From Streptomyces sp. UW30 (GTDB taxonomy: Bacteria > Actinomycetota > Actinomycetes > Streptomycetales > Streptomycetaceae), in contig NZ_RDBN01000037.1 in assembly GCF_008042075.1 (NCBI RefSeq), forward strand, positions 1,611,548 through 1,654,503: 42,956 bases of DNA, written 5' to 3'. Of this stretch, positions 14,987 to 22,323 are shown piece after piece; position 1 is the stretch's first letter, and the number at the start of each line of letters is the position of its first letter. A program made the translations under genes and the position numbers. The notes under the pieces are model-generated. The model had not been told where the DNA came from and ran no database searches. It saw only the letters and a program-made list of their open reading frames with translations.

Positions 14987-15002
14987 CCTGACAATTGTCA
15001 GG
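14987..15002. promoter_or_regulatory. Perfect 16-bp palindrome CCTGACAATTGTCAGG
   Basis: A complete dyad with no spacer, AT-rich at its centre in a GC-rich background, 70 bases upstream of the 73-residue protein gene and about 85 bases before the small plus-strand remnant. It has the form of a site for a homodimeric repressor such as a MarR or TetR member. No cognate regulator is adjacent. Confidence 0.55.
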
Positions 15003-15085
15003 AGCGCAGGCAGCGGCCCTCTCTCTAGGGTTCGGGTTGTCTTCCCGGCCCCGGCCGCACCTTGGGGGCACCCTCCACAGACAGG

Positions 15086-15273
15086 ATGAGACGGCATTTC
15101 ATGCGGCGCACGCGGCAAGATCAGCGGTGCGACCCGGGCCCTTCACCGTCCGCTCCGCCGGACAGAGCCTGACCACGCCGTTCCGGCGCGCCAGCACCGA
15201 CCCGCAGTACCAGTTCCGGGTCTGCGGCTCGCTGATCTCCGACAGCCGGGTCCACTGCTCCAACTGGTGGTAG
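15086..15273 (+). pseudogene. Remnant of a small secreted protein
   Basis: An ATG at 15086 with AGACAGG before it starts MRRHFMRRT, a typical beginning of a signal peptide, but no hydrophobic core follows. In the neighbouring frame, from about 15120 to TAG 15271-15273, the text becomes protein-like: GPFTVRSAGQ, YQFRVCGSLI, VHCSNWW, with a likely disulfide pair. The best explanation is a small exported protein whose signal-peptide core was lost together with the frame. I do not recognise the family, and the reconstruction is an inference. Confidence 0.4.
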
Positions 15274-15332
15274 ACCCCGCGGTCCCCGCGTTCCCTGCCC
15301 GCTCCGACCGCGCACCCGCGAAAGGCATGACC

Positions 15333-16538
15333 ATGCGCAGACCTCAACCTCGCGCCGATCAACTCGATCCACCTCAGGGAATACCGGTGAGGCGCCGTCT
15401 TCTCGCTGCCGCCGCCGCGCTGCTGCTGGTCGGCGGCGTGGCAGGGTCCGCCGCCGCCGACGCCCCGGCCGCGCGTCCGTCGAAGGCCGCCGCGTCCGTC
15501 CAGGTGCCCGACGGCGTCACCGCCTCGGCCGCCGTCTTCGACCGGCAGACCGGCACCTTCACCGAGCAGCTCAACACGAGCGCCCGCTTCCGGTCCGCCT
15601 CCGTCGTCAAACTGCTGCTGGCGCTGGACTTCCTGTGGAACCGGGGCCCCGACTACACCGTGCCCGCCGCCGACCGGGCCCTGTTGGAGCCGATGCTCCG
15701 CAGCAGCAACGACGACGCGGCCTCCCACTACTGGGAGGTGAACGGCGGGTCGGCGATCATCACCCGTATGGTCGGCCGTCTCGGCCTGAGTGACACGACA
15801 CCGCCGCCCGCCGACTACGAGGGCTACTGGGGCTACACCTCGCTCTCCGCCCGCGACACGGTGAAGATCTACCGCTACCTCCTGGACTCGGCGCCGGGCC
15901 CGGTACGCGACTTCGTCATGGGCAACCTGCGCCAGTCCACGCGCTGCGCCTCGGACCACTTCGACCAGCACTTCGGCGTCGCCGGGGCGTTCGAGAAGCC
16001 GTGGGCGGTGAAGCAGGGCTGGTCGGGCTCGTACGAGGAGGGCACGTGCGGTTCGACGGGCGCGGCGAGCGCGTCGCGTTCCGCGGGTCCGGCTCCGGCG
16101 CCGGCCGCCGCGGCGGACGTGGACCTGACCCGGCCCGCACTGCACAGCACGGGGACGGTGGGCGCCGGTGACCGGTTCGTCGTCGCTGTCTTCACGCTGC
16201 ATCCGGTCGGTACGTCGTACGGGAAGGCGTACACGGACATCGGCCGGCTGACCCGCTCGCTGAACGTTCCGGGGGCGGCACGGCCCGCGGGGTGGTGGTA
16301 CGGCACGTGGAGCAACCATGTGAACGTCCGACCCGATGCGTCCACGGGGAAAGCGCCGATCACCCAACTCCCGGCGGGTGTCGAGGTGTTGGTGGGATGC
16401 CAGGCGAGGGGGCAGAAGGTCGAGGTGCCGCCGTACTCCAACGACTGGTGGGCCTACCTGCCTCAGTACGGCGGCTGGATCTCCAACATCTACATCAGCT
16501 CGCCCGACAACCGGCTGCCGGATGTGAAGGACTGCTGA
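15333..16538 (+). CDS. Exported serine beta-lactamase-like protein with SH3-like C-terminus
   Basis: A 401-residue protein. I choose the ATG at 15333, seven bases after GAAAGG; the ATG at 15327 is too close to it. RRRLLAAAAALLLVGGVAGSAAA (20-42) is a signal peptide. The catalytic domain keeps the SxxK motif at S90-V-V-K93, an S-x-N motif in SSN (124-126), and K227-Q-G229 in place of KTG. This is the arrangement of class A beta-lactamase / penicillin-binding folds, with a changed third motif. From about residue 315, WWYGTWSNHVNVRPD and WWAYLPQYGGWISNIYI form an SH3b-like wall-binding domain. It more likely acts on or binds peptidoglycan than confers resistance. It converges with the kinase gene. 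Confidence 0.75.
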   Translation: MRRPQPRADQLDPPQGIPVRRRLLAAAAALLLVGGVAGSAAADAPAARPSKAAASVQVPDGVTASAAVFDRQTGTFTEQLNTSARFRSASVVKLLLALDFLWNRGPDYTVPAADRALLEPMLRSSNDDAASHYWEVNGGSAIITRMVGRLGLSDTTPPPADYEGYWGYTSLSARDTVKIYRYLLDSAPGPVRDFVMGNLRQSTRCASDHFDQHFGVAGAFEKPWAVKQGWSGSYEEGTCGSTGAASASRSAGPAPAPAAAADVDLTRPALHSTGTVGAGDRFVVAVFTLHPVGTSYGKAYTDIGRLTRSLNVPGAARPAGWWYGTWSNHVNVRPDASTGKAPITQLPAGVEVLVGCQARGQKVEVPPYSNDWWAYLPQYGGWISNIYISSPDNRLPDVKDC

Positions 16539-16572
16539 ACGCCGGGTCGGTGATCGCCGGCGAGCCGTTTCC

Positions 16573-18108
16573 TCACCGCTCGTAGGCGGCGAGGAAGCGG
16601 AGCACCTTGTCGACGTGCGGCTTGACGCGCTGGGGGACTCCGCGCTCCTCGATGACGGTGCGATCGCTCGTGCGGTAGCCGGCCGCGATCAGCGCGGGGA
16701 GGTCCTCGGCGGGCAGGTGGGCCTTTTTGAACTGCTGGTCGAGCCAGCACACGTACAGGCTCATCGTTGAGATCGCGTCCGCCGGCGACCGGTAGTCCTT
16801 GTCCCCGTCGCCGTCACCGTCCACCGCCCAGGCCCGGAACACCGACGGCGTCCACATGGCGATGCCGTACTCCTCGGCCTCCGGGCGGGCCGCATTCGGG
16901 TCGAACCCGCTCTCCGCCTTCACCATCGCGGCGAGGAACACGGGCGTGACCTCTTCGTCGGTGCAGCGCCGGGCGGCGTTGACGAGGACGGGGCGCAGGT
17001 CCTCGGGTACGTCGGAGTCCTCCGGGATCTCTCCCGGGGCCGCGATGGGCGTGGCGGTGACGGTGGAGGGAGTGCCGCGCCCCGGGTCGTCACCGCCGTC
17101 GCCGCCCCCGAGCAGCGCGAACCCGATGGCGGCGGCGGCCGCGACCCCGAGGAACGACAACGCGGCGATCGGCAGCGTCCGGCGTCGGCCACGCGCGCCG
17201 GAGAGCCCTTCGATCCGGGTCGCGAGGCTCGCGGCGCTGTGGGGGAGCCGCGTCGCGTGGTCCGGTGCCAGGCAGTCCCCGATGAGTCGGCGCCAGCCCT
17301 CGTCGAGCCCGGCGTCGAGTCGCAGCGGCGTGGTGCCGCGGGCGTAGGCCTGGGCGGCGAGTGAGCGGGCGCGAGCGGTGGCGCCGGGGAACGGGTGGAG
17401 GCCACCGGTGAGCACCTGGTGGGCGAGGACGCCGAAGGCCCAGATGTCGGCGGTCGGCCGCACCACCGTCCCGTCCGCTCCGGTGCGCTGGGACCACCAC
17501 TCGGGCGGCAGGTGGTCGAGGGTGCCGAGCGGCGGCAAGTGGGCGTGGGTGCCGTCGAGTTCGGTGGCGAGACCGAAGTCGGCGAGCCAGACCTCGCCGT
17601 CCGGGCCGAGCAGCACATTGGCGGGTTTGAGGTCGCCGTGCACCCAGCCGGCGCCGTGCATATGGGCCAGCCCGGCGGCGACACCGCGCAGGATCCGCAC
17701 GGCTTCCGGTACCGGCCTGCCGGTCTCGGCCGAGTCCAGCGTCTGGTGCAGGCTGGCCTCGGCGCGGTCCATGACGAGCGCGATCGCGCCGTCCAGCGCG
17801 GGCAGGTCCGGAGCGTCGACGGTGCACACGGCGCGGGTCCGTACGAGGTGCGGATGGTCCGCCTCGGCGCTGAACCGCACCTCGCGCGCGACGAGTTCGC
17901 CGAGTGCGGCACGCTGGCCGGGTGCCAGGGCGCCGGTCGGCAGCACCTTCACCGCCGCCGTCGCGCCGTCGGCGACGGAGCGGGCCTCGTACACGGTGCC
18001 CCACCCGCCAGACCCGATGACCGCACCCAACTCCCAGCCCTCGACGCGGAAACCCGCAGGCAGGCGTGGTGCTCCGAGGGCGCCCTCCTCGGCGCCTGAC
18101 GAGGTCAC
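16573..18108 (-). CDS. Membrane Ser/Thr kinase fused to an extracellular lytic transglycosylase domain
   Basis: A 511-residue protein starting with GTG at 18108. Residues 25-300 are a Hanks-type kinase: GSGGWGTVY loop (32-40), K54 in AVKVL, HGDLKPANVLL (157-167, HGD in place of HRD), and DFGLA (178-182). A basic stretch GARGRRR precedes the single membrane helix (about 313-334), so the kinase is cytoplasmic. After a Thr/Pro linker, residues 373-510 are an SLT-type domain: AAMVKAESGFDPNA with the catalytic Glu (E399), EEYGIAMWTPSVF, a DGDGDGDKD segment (430-438) and SPADAISTMSLYVCWL. PknB relatives normally carry PASTA domains there. The outer part may sense or cut peptidoglycan. The start overlaps the stop of the FHA-like gene (GTGA). 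Confidence 0.85.
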   Translation of the reverse strand: MTSSGAEEGALGAPRLPAGFRVEGWELGAVIGSGGWGTVYEARSVADGATAAVKVLPTGALAPGQRAALGELVAREVRFSAEADHPHLVRTRAVCTVDAPDLPALDGAIALVMDRAEASLHQTLDSAETGRPVPEAVRILRGVAAGLAHMHGAGWVHGDLKPANVLLGPDGEVWLADFGLATELDGTHAHLPPLGTLDHLPPEWWSQRTGADGTVVRPTADIWAFGVLAHQVLTGGLHPFPGATARARSLAAQAYARGTTPLRLDAGLDEGWRRLIGDCLAPDHATRLPHSAASLATRIEGLSGARGRRRTLPIAALSFLGVAAAAAIGFALLGGGDGGDDPGRGTPSTVTATPIAAPGEIPEDSDVPEDLRPVLVNAARRCTDEEVTPVFLAAMVKAESGFDPNAARPEAEEYGIAMWTPSVFRAWAVDGDGDGDKDYRSPADAISTMSLYVCWLDQQFKKAHLPAEDLPALIAAGYRTSDRTVIEERGVPQRVKPHVDKVLRFLAAYER

Positions 18109-18929
18109 GCGCCGGTCCCCTCACGGACGGTCCCCTGGGAAACGGTCCCCTGCGTCAGGGTCCGCTTGCGGGGCGGCAGCAGGGCGAGATGCTCCTCCCG
18201 CACCAGGCCGAAGCGCAGCGCGAGGGAGGCGAGCCGGGTGCGTTTGGCGCCGGTACGGCCGTTGCCGTCCGCTCCCGGCTCCTCGCCGAGATCCAGGCGC
18301 AGCTTCGCGAAGGCCAGGTAGTCGATGTGGTAGTTCACGGCTGAGCGGGTCAGATCACGGCAGCTCTCCAGCGGACGCAGCCGCTCCGCGATGTCCCCGG
18401 CACCCGGCAAGGCGCTGTCCGACAGGTCGCGCAGCCGCGGCTCGCACAGTGCCACCAGAACCAGGAAGTACTTGGCCGTCACGTCGAGCGCGTAGGGATG
18501 CACGGTCTGCTCCCCGGCACCGGGCGCGGACCGCTCGTCCAGATAGGCGTGCTGCGGGGCGAACACCTTGAAGTCGGCGGTCCCGTTCAGCGCGGGCAGG
18601 ACGACCCGGGAGAACTCGAAGGGCACCGGCGCTCCGAGCCGCCCGGGCGCGACGGTGATGTACTCGCCGGCACCCTCCAGGTTCTCCACCACATACGCGG
18701 TGTCACGACTGAAGTTCGACAGCCGCCAGTAGTCCTCGGCCGCCTCGAGCCGCCCCGCACGCCGGGAGATCCCGGGGTCGGGCAGGACGATGGCGACGCC
18801 GCCTCCGCCGGGCAGCCCGCGCCCGAAGTCGGCCACGTCGCCCGGTCCCATGTGCAGCAGTTCGGGCTTGCCCGCGCCGACGTCGTCCGGCTGCGCCGGA
18901 CCGGGCGGCTGGACAATGATCGTTTCCAT
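18105..18929 (-). CDS. FHA-like protein coupled to the Ser/Thr kinase
   Basis: A 274-residue cytosolic protein; ATG at 18929 after GGGGGAGA. Residues about 28-110 have the FHA pattern: IVLPDPGISRRAGRLEAAEDYWRLSNFS, then AYVVENLEG and TVAPGRLG. FHA domains bind phosphothreonine. The second half (about 140-255) is helical, with NYHIDYLAFAKLRLDLG and RTRLASLALRFGLVREEHLALL, like the winged-helix-like tail of FHA proteins found beside kinases. The tail ends in repeats of T-x-x-x-G. The four-base overlap with the kinase start implies translational coupling, so it is probably a substrate or adaptor of that kinase. The name follows from motif pattern, not a full alignment. Confidence 0.7.
   Translation of the reverse strand: METIIVQPPGPAQPDDVGAGKPELLHMGPGDVADFGRGLPGGGGVAIVLPDPGISRRAGRLEAAEDYWRLSNFSRDTAYVVENLEGAGEYITVAPGRLGAPVPFEFSRVVLPALNGTADFKVFAPQHAYLDERSAPGAGEQTVHPYALDVTAKYFLVLVALCEPRLRDLSDSALPGAGDIAERLRPLESCRDLTRSAVNYHIDYLAFAKLRLDLGEEPGADGNGRTGAKRTRLASLALRFGLVREEHLALLPPRKRTLTQGTVSQGTVREGTGA
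18113..18151. repeat. 15-bp tandem repeat encoding the FHA-protein tail
   Basis: CGGTCCCCT recurs at 18113, 18128 and 18143, a 15-base period that encodes TLTQG / TVSQG / TVREG at the C-terminus of the FHA-like protein. The array ends right at the overlap with the kinase start codon. Confidence 0.75.
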
Positions 18930-19350
18930 GCCGGCTCTCCCCCGATGTGGTCGCCAGGATTCTACGGGCGGTTCCGGTGGCCGCCTGCCCGGCGCATGGT
19001 GCGTGGTAAGTGGTACGTGGTACGTGGTGTGTGTGGTGCGTGGATTGGTGCCAGTGCTTCCGTCGACGGCGGATGGTCAGTCCGCCCCGGTCGCTACGAC
19101 ACCGAGAGCATCACCGGTCACAGGAGCCGCCGCAACCACCTGTGCCGGTTCTGTGACCCTGGAACCATCCCGGCCCTGTTGACCTGCGGCTTTGCGAGTG
19201 CCTGGGATGCCGTGGCAGGCCAGTGCGCCTCGGTACCGGGCGTTCGGGCCGGCCCGGACGAGCGTCCGGGTGGCCCACGGGGCTGTGGGTGAGGCCGTAC
19301 ATCACCCACCGAGTTCGCGCCCACCGGCCGTGCGAGGGAATGAGCCCGCG
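18930..19350. other. Non-coding stretch upstream of the FHA/kinase operon
   Basis: I see no gene in these 420 bases. They hold a GT-rich simple repeat (18998-19050) and an eight-base inverted repeat, GGTCACAG (19116-19123) with CTGTGACC (19151-19158). The latter is extended by a partly matching GAGCCG/CGGTT and can form a hairpin. The promoter of the FHA-kinase operon should lie near 18940-19000. Confidence 0.5.
18998..19050. repeat. GT-rich simple repeat
   Basis: The plus strand is built from degenerate GTGGTAC / GTGGTGC units, including GTGGTACGTGGTACGTGG and a GTGTGTGTG run. It is strongly purine-pyrimidine alternating and lies about 70-120 bases upstream of the FHA-like gene. Confidence 0.7.
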
Positions 19351-19587
19351 GTGACCTTCGATGCCGACGAACTCTACGGGAGGCGCTGTCCCGACGACGA
19401 CTCACCGCACAAGAACTTCTGCTTCACCATCGCCACTTGGTACGACCAGCACCTGATGCTCGACGCGCTGGACGGCGGCGTCACACACTACGACCCGAAC
19501 GGCTGGGACCACGGTGCCGGATGGAAGGGACCCGCCGCCGGATCCCTCCCCGCGCCGGCCCTACTCCTCGGGCTGATCGCCGAGTCG
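19351..19587 (+). pseudogene. Unrecognised N-terminal gene fragment
   Basis: From a GTG at 19351 the frame reads DADELYGRRCPDDDSPHKNF, FTIATWYDQHLMLDALDGGV and HYDPNGWDHG, which looks like real protein for about 65 residues. It then runs into sequence antisense to the end of the TetR gene. I do not recognise it. It may be the head of a truncated gene cut by the rearrangement that brought in the TetR module. Confidence 0.35.
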
Positions 19588-19588
19588 A

Positions 19589-20197
19589 TCAGCTCCGGCC
19601 GGAGGGATCCGGGGGAGAGGTCACGACCTTGCGGGCGTAGGTGGCCAGTTGGGCCCGTAGCCGCTCGCGCGGTACGCCCTCCTGGCCGGCCAAGCGCTCG
19701 ACGAGGTCGGCCCGGACGGCGGCGAGCAGGGCGTGGGCGGTGAAGTCGGGGTCCGTCAGTCCGGGGATCTGCTCCAGCACCGACCGGAGCAGCCCGTGCC
19801 AGAGTCCGTAGTGCTCCGCCTGGTACGGGCTCGTACTCCCGCTCTCCTCCAAGGCCAGTACGAGGCGACGGTTGTCGAGCTTGAAGCACAGGAGGGCGTC
19901 GAGCAGAGCGGGCACTCGCTCCTGCGCCGGGGTGGTGGGCCCTAGGGGCGGCGGGCCCGCCTCCACGGCCTCGCGGACCGGCTCGAGCCGGTCCGCGTAC
20001 AGCGCGCGGAGCAGCCCGGCGCGGTCGCCGAAGGCACGGAAGACAGTCCCCTTGCCGACCCCCGCCGCCGCCGCGATGTCGGCCATCGTGAGGTCTTCCG
20101 GGCTCTCGGAGCCGGTGAAAAGGCCGTCGGCGGCCTCCAGGACGGCCTGCCGGTTGCGGGCGGCGTCCTTGCGGGCTCTGCGCTCGGGCTCGGGCAC
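19589..20197 (-). CDS. TetR-family repressor of the adjacent NTF2-like/NmrA-like operon
   Basis: A 202-residue regulator. I choose the GTG at 20197, eight bases after GGGAGA; an ATG further upstream would run through the operator and lacks a ribosome site. The HTH is at residues 36-58 (LTMADIAAAAGVGKGTVFRAFG), a standard TetR_N. The helical ligand domain follows, with LLDALLCFKLDNRRLVLALEESG and WHGLLRSVLEQ, resembling the C-terminal domain of SCO1712/TetR_C-like repressors. It is divergent from the NTF2-like gene, and two identical-core palindromes lie in the 100-base gap. This is the textbook layout for a repressor controlling itself and its neighbour. The inducer is unknown. Confidence 0.88.
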   Translation of the reverse strand: MPEPERRARKDAARNRQAVLEAADGLFTGSESPEDLTMADIAAAAGVGKGTVFRAFGDRAGLLRALYADRLEPVREAVEAGPPPLGPTTPAQERVPALLDALLCFKLDNRRLVLALEESGSTSPYQAEHYGLWHGLLRSVLEQIPGLTDPDFTAHALLAAVRADLVERLAGQEGVPRERLRAQLATYARKVVTSPPDPSGRS

Positions 20198-20226
20198 GCG
20201 GTTTCTCCCATTCCACCGATTGAAAA

Positions 20227-20274
20227 ACGGACCCGGGGTCCGTATCGTTGAAGTGAAGCGGACCCAGGGTCCGC
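20227..20274. promoter_or_regulatory. Two perfect 17-bp TetR operator candidates
   Basis: ACGGACCC-G-GGGTCCGT at 20227-20243 and GCGGACCC-A-GGGTCCGC at 20258-20274 share the core CGGACCC-N-GGGTCCG. Their centres are 31 bases apart, about three helical turns, so two dimers would bind on one face of the DNA. They lie between the divergent TetR and NTF2-like genes. Confidence 0.88.
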
Positions 20275-20297
20275 ATTCTATGAGACGGAGGATACCC

Positions 20298-20735
20298 ATG
20301 TCTGTACCCGTATCGCTCCCTGCGGCGGATCTGTACCGCTACAGCCTGCGACTCCTGCTCGACAAGGACATTCCCGGCTGGATCGGCCTGTGGGCCGAGG
20401 ACGGGGTCATGGAGTTCCCGTTCGCACCTCCCGGCTGGCCCGCACGGCTGGAGGGGAGGGAGGCCATCGCCGACTACATGCGCCCGTACCCCGACCACAT
20501 CGACCTCCACGACTTCCCCGAGGCCGACCTGAGGATCCACCGGACCTCCGACCCGCAGACCATCGTGGTCGAGATGCGCGGAATCGGCAGGCAGGTGGAG
20601 ACCGACCGCCCCTTCGACATGAGGTACATCGCCGTCGTCACCGTCGAGGAGGGCCGTTTCACCTCCTACCGTGACTACTGGAACCCGCTCGCCGTCCTCG
20701 AACCCGGCATCGACTTCACCGGGAGCAGCCGATGA
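20298..20735 (+). CDS. NTF2-like / SnoaL-like protein
   Basis: A 145-residue protein with the ATG at 20298 after ACGGAGGA. The fold pattern is that of the SnoaL/ketosteroid-isomerase-like group: an N-terminal helix DLYRYSLRLLLDKDIPGWIGLWAEDGVMEFPFAPPG, EGREAIADYM, then three long strands ending RFTSYRDYWNPLAVLEPG. Such proteins bind small hydrophobic molecules or catalyse isomerisation and hydrolysis; the substrate is unknown here. The stop overlaps the next start (ATGA at 20732), so the two are co-translated. TetR regulation by the adjacent operators is likely. A partner of an NmrA-type dehydrogenase suggests a detoxification or redox role. Confidence 0.85.
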   Translation: MSVPVSLPAADLYRYSLRLLLDKDIPGWIGLWAEDGVMEFPFAPPGWPARLEGREAIADYMRPYPDHIDLHDFPEADLRIHRTSDPQTIVVEMRGIGRQVETDRPFDMRYIAVVTVEEGRFTSYRDYWNPLAVLEPGIDFTGSSR

Positions 20736-21610
20736 CGTCCACCGGCGCAACCTCTGCCATCAGCACCACTTCTGTCACCGGCACCACGCTCGTGATCGGT
20801 GCGACCGGGACAACCGGCAGCCGCACCGCCGCCCATCTGGCGGCCGCCGGTCACGCGGTCAAGGCGGCCAGCCGCAAGGCCTCACCGATGACCGGAGCCG
20901 ACCCCGTCCGCTTCGACTGGTACGACCCCGACACCCACGCCGCAGCCCTCGACGGCGTAGACCGCGTCTACGTGATCCCACCCGTCGGCGACCCCGACCC
21001 CGCGGCGGTCGTCCTGCCCTTCCTGCGCCGGGCCCGAGCCGCCGACGTCCGGCGCGCCGTGCTGCTCAGCGCCTCCTCCATCCCGGAGGGCGGGCCGGCC
21101 GTGGGGCTGGTGCACCAGGCACTGCCGGGCATCTTCGACGAGTGGGCGGTGCTGCGGCCGTCCTGGTTCATGCAGAACTTCACCGGCGAACACGTGCACG
21201 CCGCCGGCATCCGGACCGACGGCATCATCCGCACGGCCACTGGGAACGGCCGCGTCGGCTTCGTCGACGCCGAGGACATCGCAGCCGTGGCCGCCCACGC
21301 CCTCACCGACGTCCACGCCCCCAACACCGATCTCGTGCTCACGGGACCCGAGGCCCTCAGCTACGACGACATCGCCACGGTCATCACCGAGGCCACCGGC
21401 CGCCCGGTGACCCACCGGCCGCTGTCCTACGAGGAGATGCGCGACCGACTGGCCGCGCTGATGCCCGAAGAATTCGCCGCGATGCTGGCAGACATGGACC
21501 GGGCCATCGCCCAGGGAGCGGAGGACCGGGTCACCGACTCCGTCCACCGCATCACCGGGCGGCCGGCGGGGAGCTTCCGGGGCCTTGTGGAGCGGGAGTT
21601 GTGCTGGTGA
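20732..21610 (+). CDS. NmrA-like NAD(P)-binding oxidoreductase/regulator
   Basis: A 292-residue Rossmann protein of the atypical SDR / NmrA group. GATGTTG (23-29) is the nucleotide-binding loop, followed by the strand end VKAASRK, whose basic residues favour NADP(H). DGVDRVYVIPPVGDP and VLLSASSIPEGGPAVG are typical, as is RPSWFMQNF. FVDAEDIAAVAAHAL and VLTGPEALSYDDIATVITEATGRPV complete the family pattern, close to AgrR/ergot-alkaloid-type proteins. The N-terminus is Thr/Ser-rich for about 18 residues before the first strand, so a later start is possible. However, the ATGA overlap with the NTF2-like gene argues for 20732. It may sense or reduce NADP-linked electrophiles. Confidence 0.85.
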   Translation: MTSTGATSAISTTSVTGTTLVIGATGTTGSRTAAHLAAAGHAVKAASRKASPMTGADPVRFDWYDPDTHAAALDGVDRVYVIPPVGDPDPAAVVLPFLRRARAADVRRAVLLSASSIPEGGPAVGLVHQALPGIFDEWAVLRPSWFMQNFTGEHVHAAGIRTDGIIRTATGNGRVGFVDAEDIAAVAAHALTDVHAPNTDLVLTGPEALSYDDIATVITEATGRPVTHRPLSYEEMRDRLAALMPEEFAAMLADMDRAIAQGAEDRVTDSVHRITGRPAGSFRGLVERELCW

Positions 21611-21747
21611 GCTGGAGGGGGCTCGGCTGATCAACGCGGTTCACCTTGACCAGCCCCGCATCTGAGGGGTCGAGAGGTCGCCTTTGGGTGCCGATCCTTC
21701 GCGATGCCCGGGCGGGCCCTGGCCGAATGCTCGCTGCGGCGTAGGCA

Positions 21748-22197
21748 TCACTGGGCCGGCTTGCACTCCTCGGCGTAGTGGGCCAGCGCTTCCGCCATGC
21801 CCTGCATGAACTTCTGTAGGTAGCGCGGCATCACCCAGCCCAATAGCCGGCTCGTCTCGTACGTGCCGTACCAGTGGATGACCGTGCCGGAGCTCGCGGT
21901 CGGCTTCAGCTCGATGCGCGCGTGATAATTGCGCATCGACGAATTGAACGCGTCTTCGTAGGCCAAGAGGCGTTGCTCGACCTTCTCCGTCAGCCGCTCT
22001 CCGGTCAGGGTGCGTCCCGTCCGGAACGCCCGGACGGCACCGACGCCGTCGTCGCCGCCGGGGTCGAGGTCGACCGACCGTGTCGTGTCCAGACTGTCCA
22101 CCTTGGACCACAGCGGCCAGCTTGCGGCGTCGACCAGCAGCTTCCAGACGACTTCCGGCGCGGCAGTGGTGGTCACTGTGACGTCGTATTTGTGCAC
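21748..22197 (-). CDS. SRPBCC-family protein (polyketide cyclase/dehydratase-like)
   Basis: A 149-residue protein with GTG start at 22197 and AGGAG before it. It starts with the strand VTVTTTAAPEVVWKLLVDAASWPLWSKVDSL, the hallmark helix-grip beginning of SRPBCC/START-like proteins (AP..VW..L.D...WP.W). A long strand pair EDAFNSSMRNYHARIELKP / GTVIHWYGTYE and a terminal helix FMQGMAEALAHYAEE follow. These proteins form a deep hydrophobic pocket; many Streptomyces members have no known substrate. It is convergent with the NmrA-like gene and followed upstream by degraded genes. It appears intact. Confidence 0.85.
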   Translation of the reverse strand: MHKYDVTVTTTAAPEVVWKLLVDAASWPLWSKVDSLDTTRSVDLDPGGDDGVGAVRAFRTGRTLTGERLTEKVEQRLLAYEDAFNSSMRNYHARIELKPTASSGTVIHWYGTYETSRLLGWVMPRYLQKFMQGMAEALAHYAEECKPAQ

Positions 22198-22323
22198 GGT
22201 GAAGGGCTCCTGTGAGTGGATGGGGGTGGCTGGTGGCGTCCCCGGCCAAGAGGACGCGGTCTACGCGGTGGTGGACAGCGGGGCTGGTGCCGAGCGACGT
22301 CCCGCGCTGCCGTGGCGGCGTGG

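Noticed and set aside
15026..15031. TAGGGT as a -10 promoter box near the 16-bp palindrome
   Set aside because: No -35 element lies at 16-19 bases; the nearest TTGTCA is 25 bases away, so the match alone is not enough.
21611..21747. A small gene between the NmrA-like and SRPBCC genes
   Set aside because: No frame with a ribosome site and protein-like composition is visible in these 137 bases.
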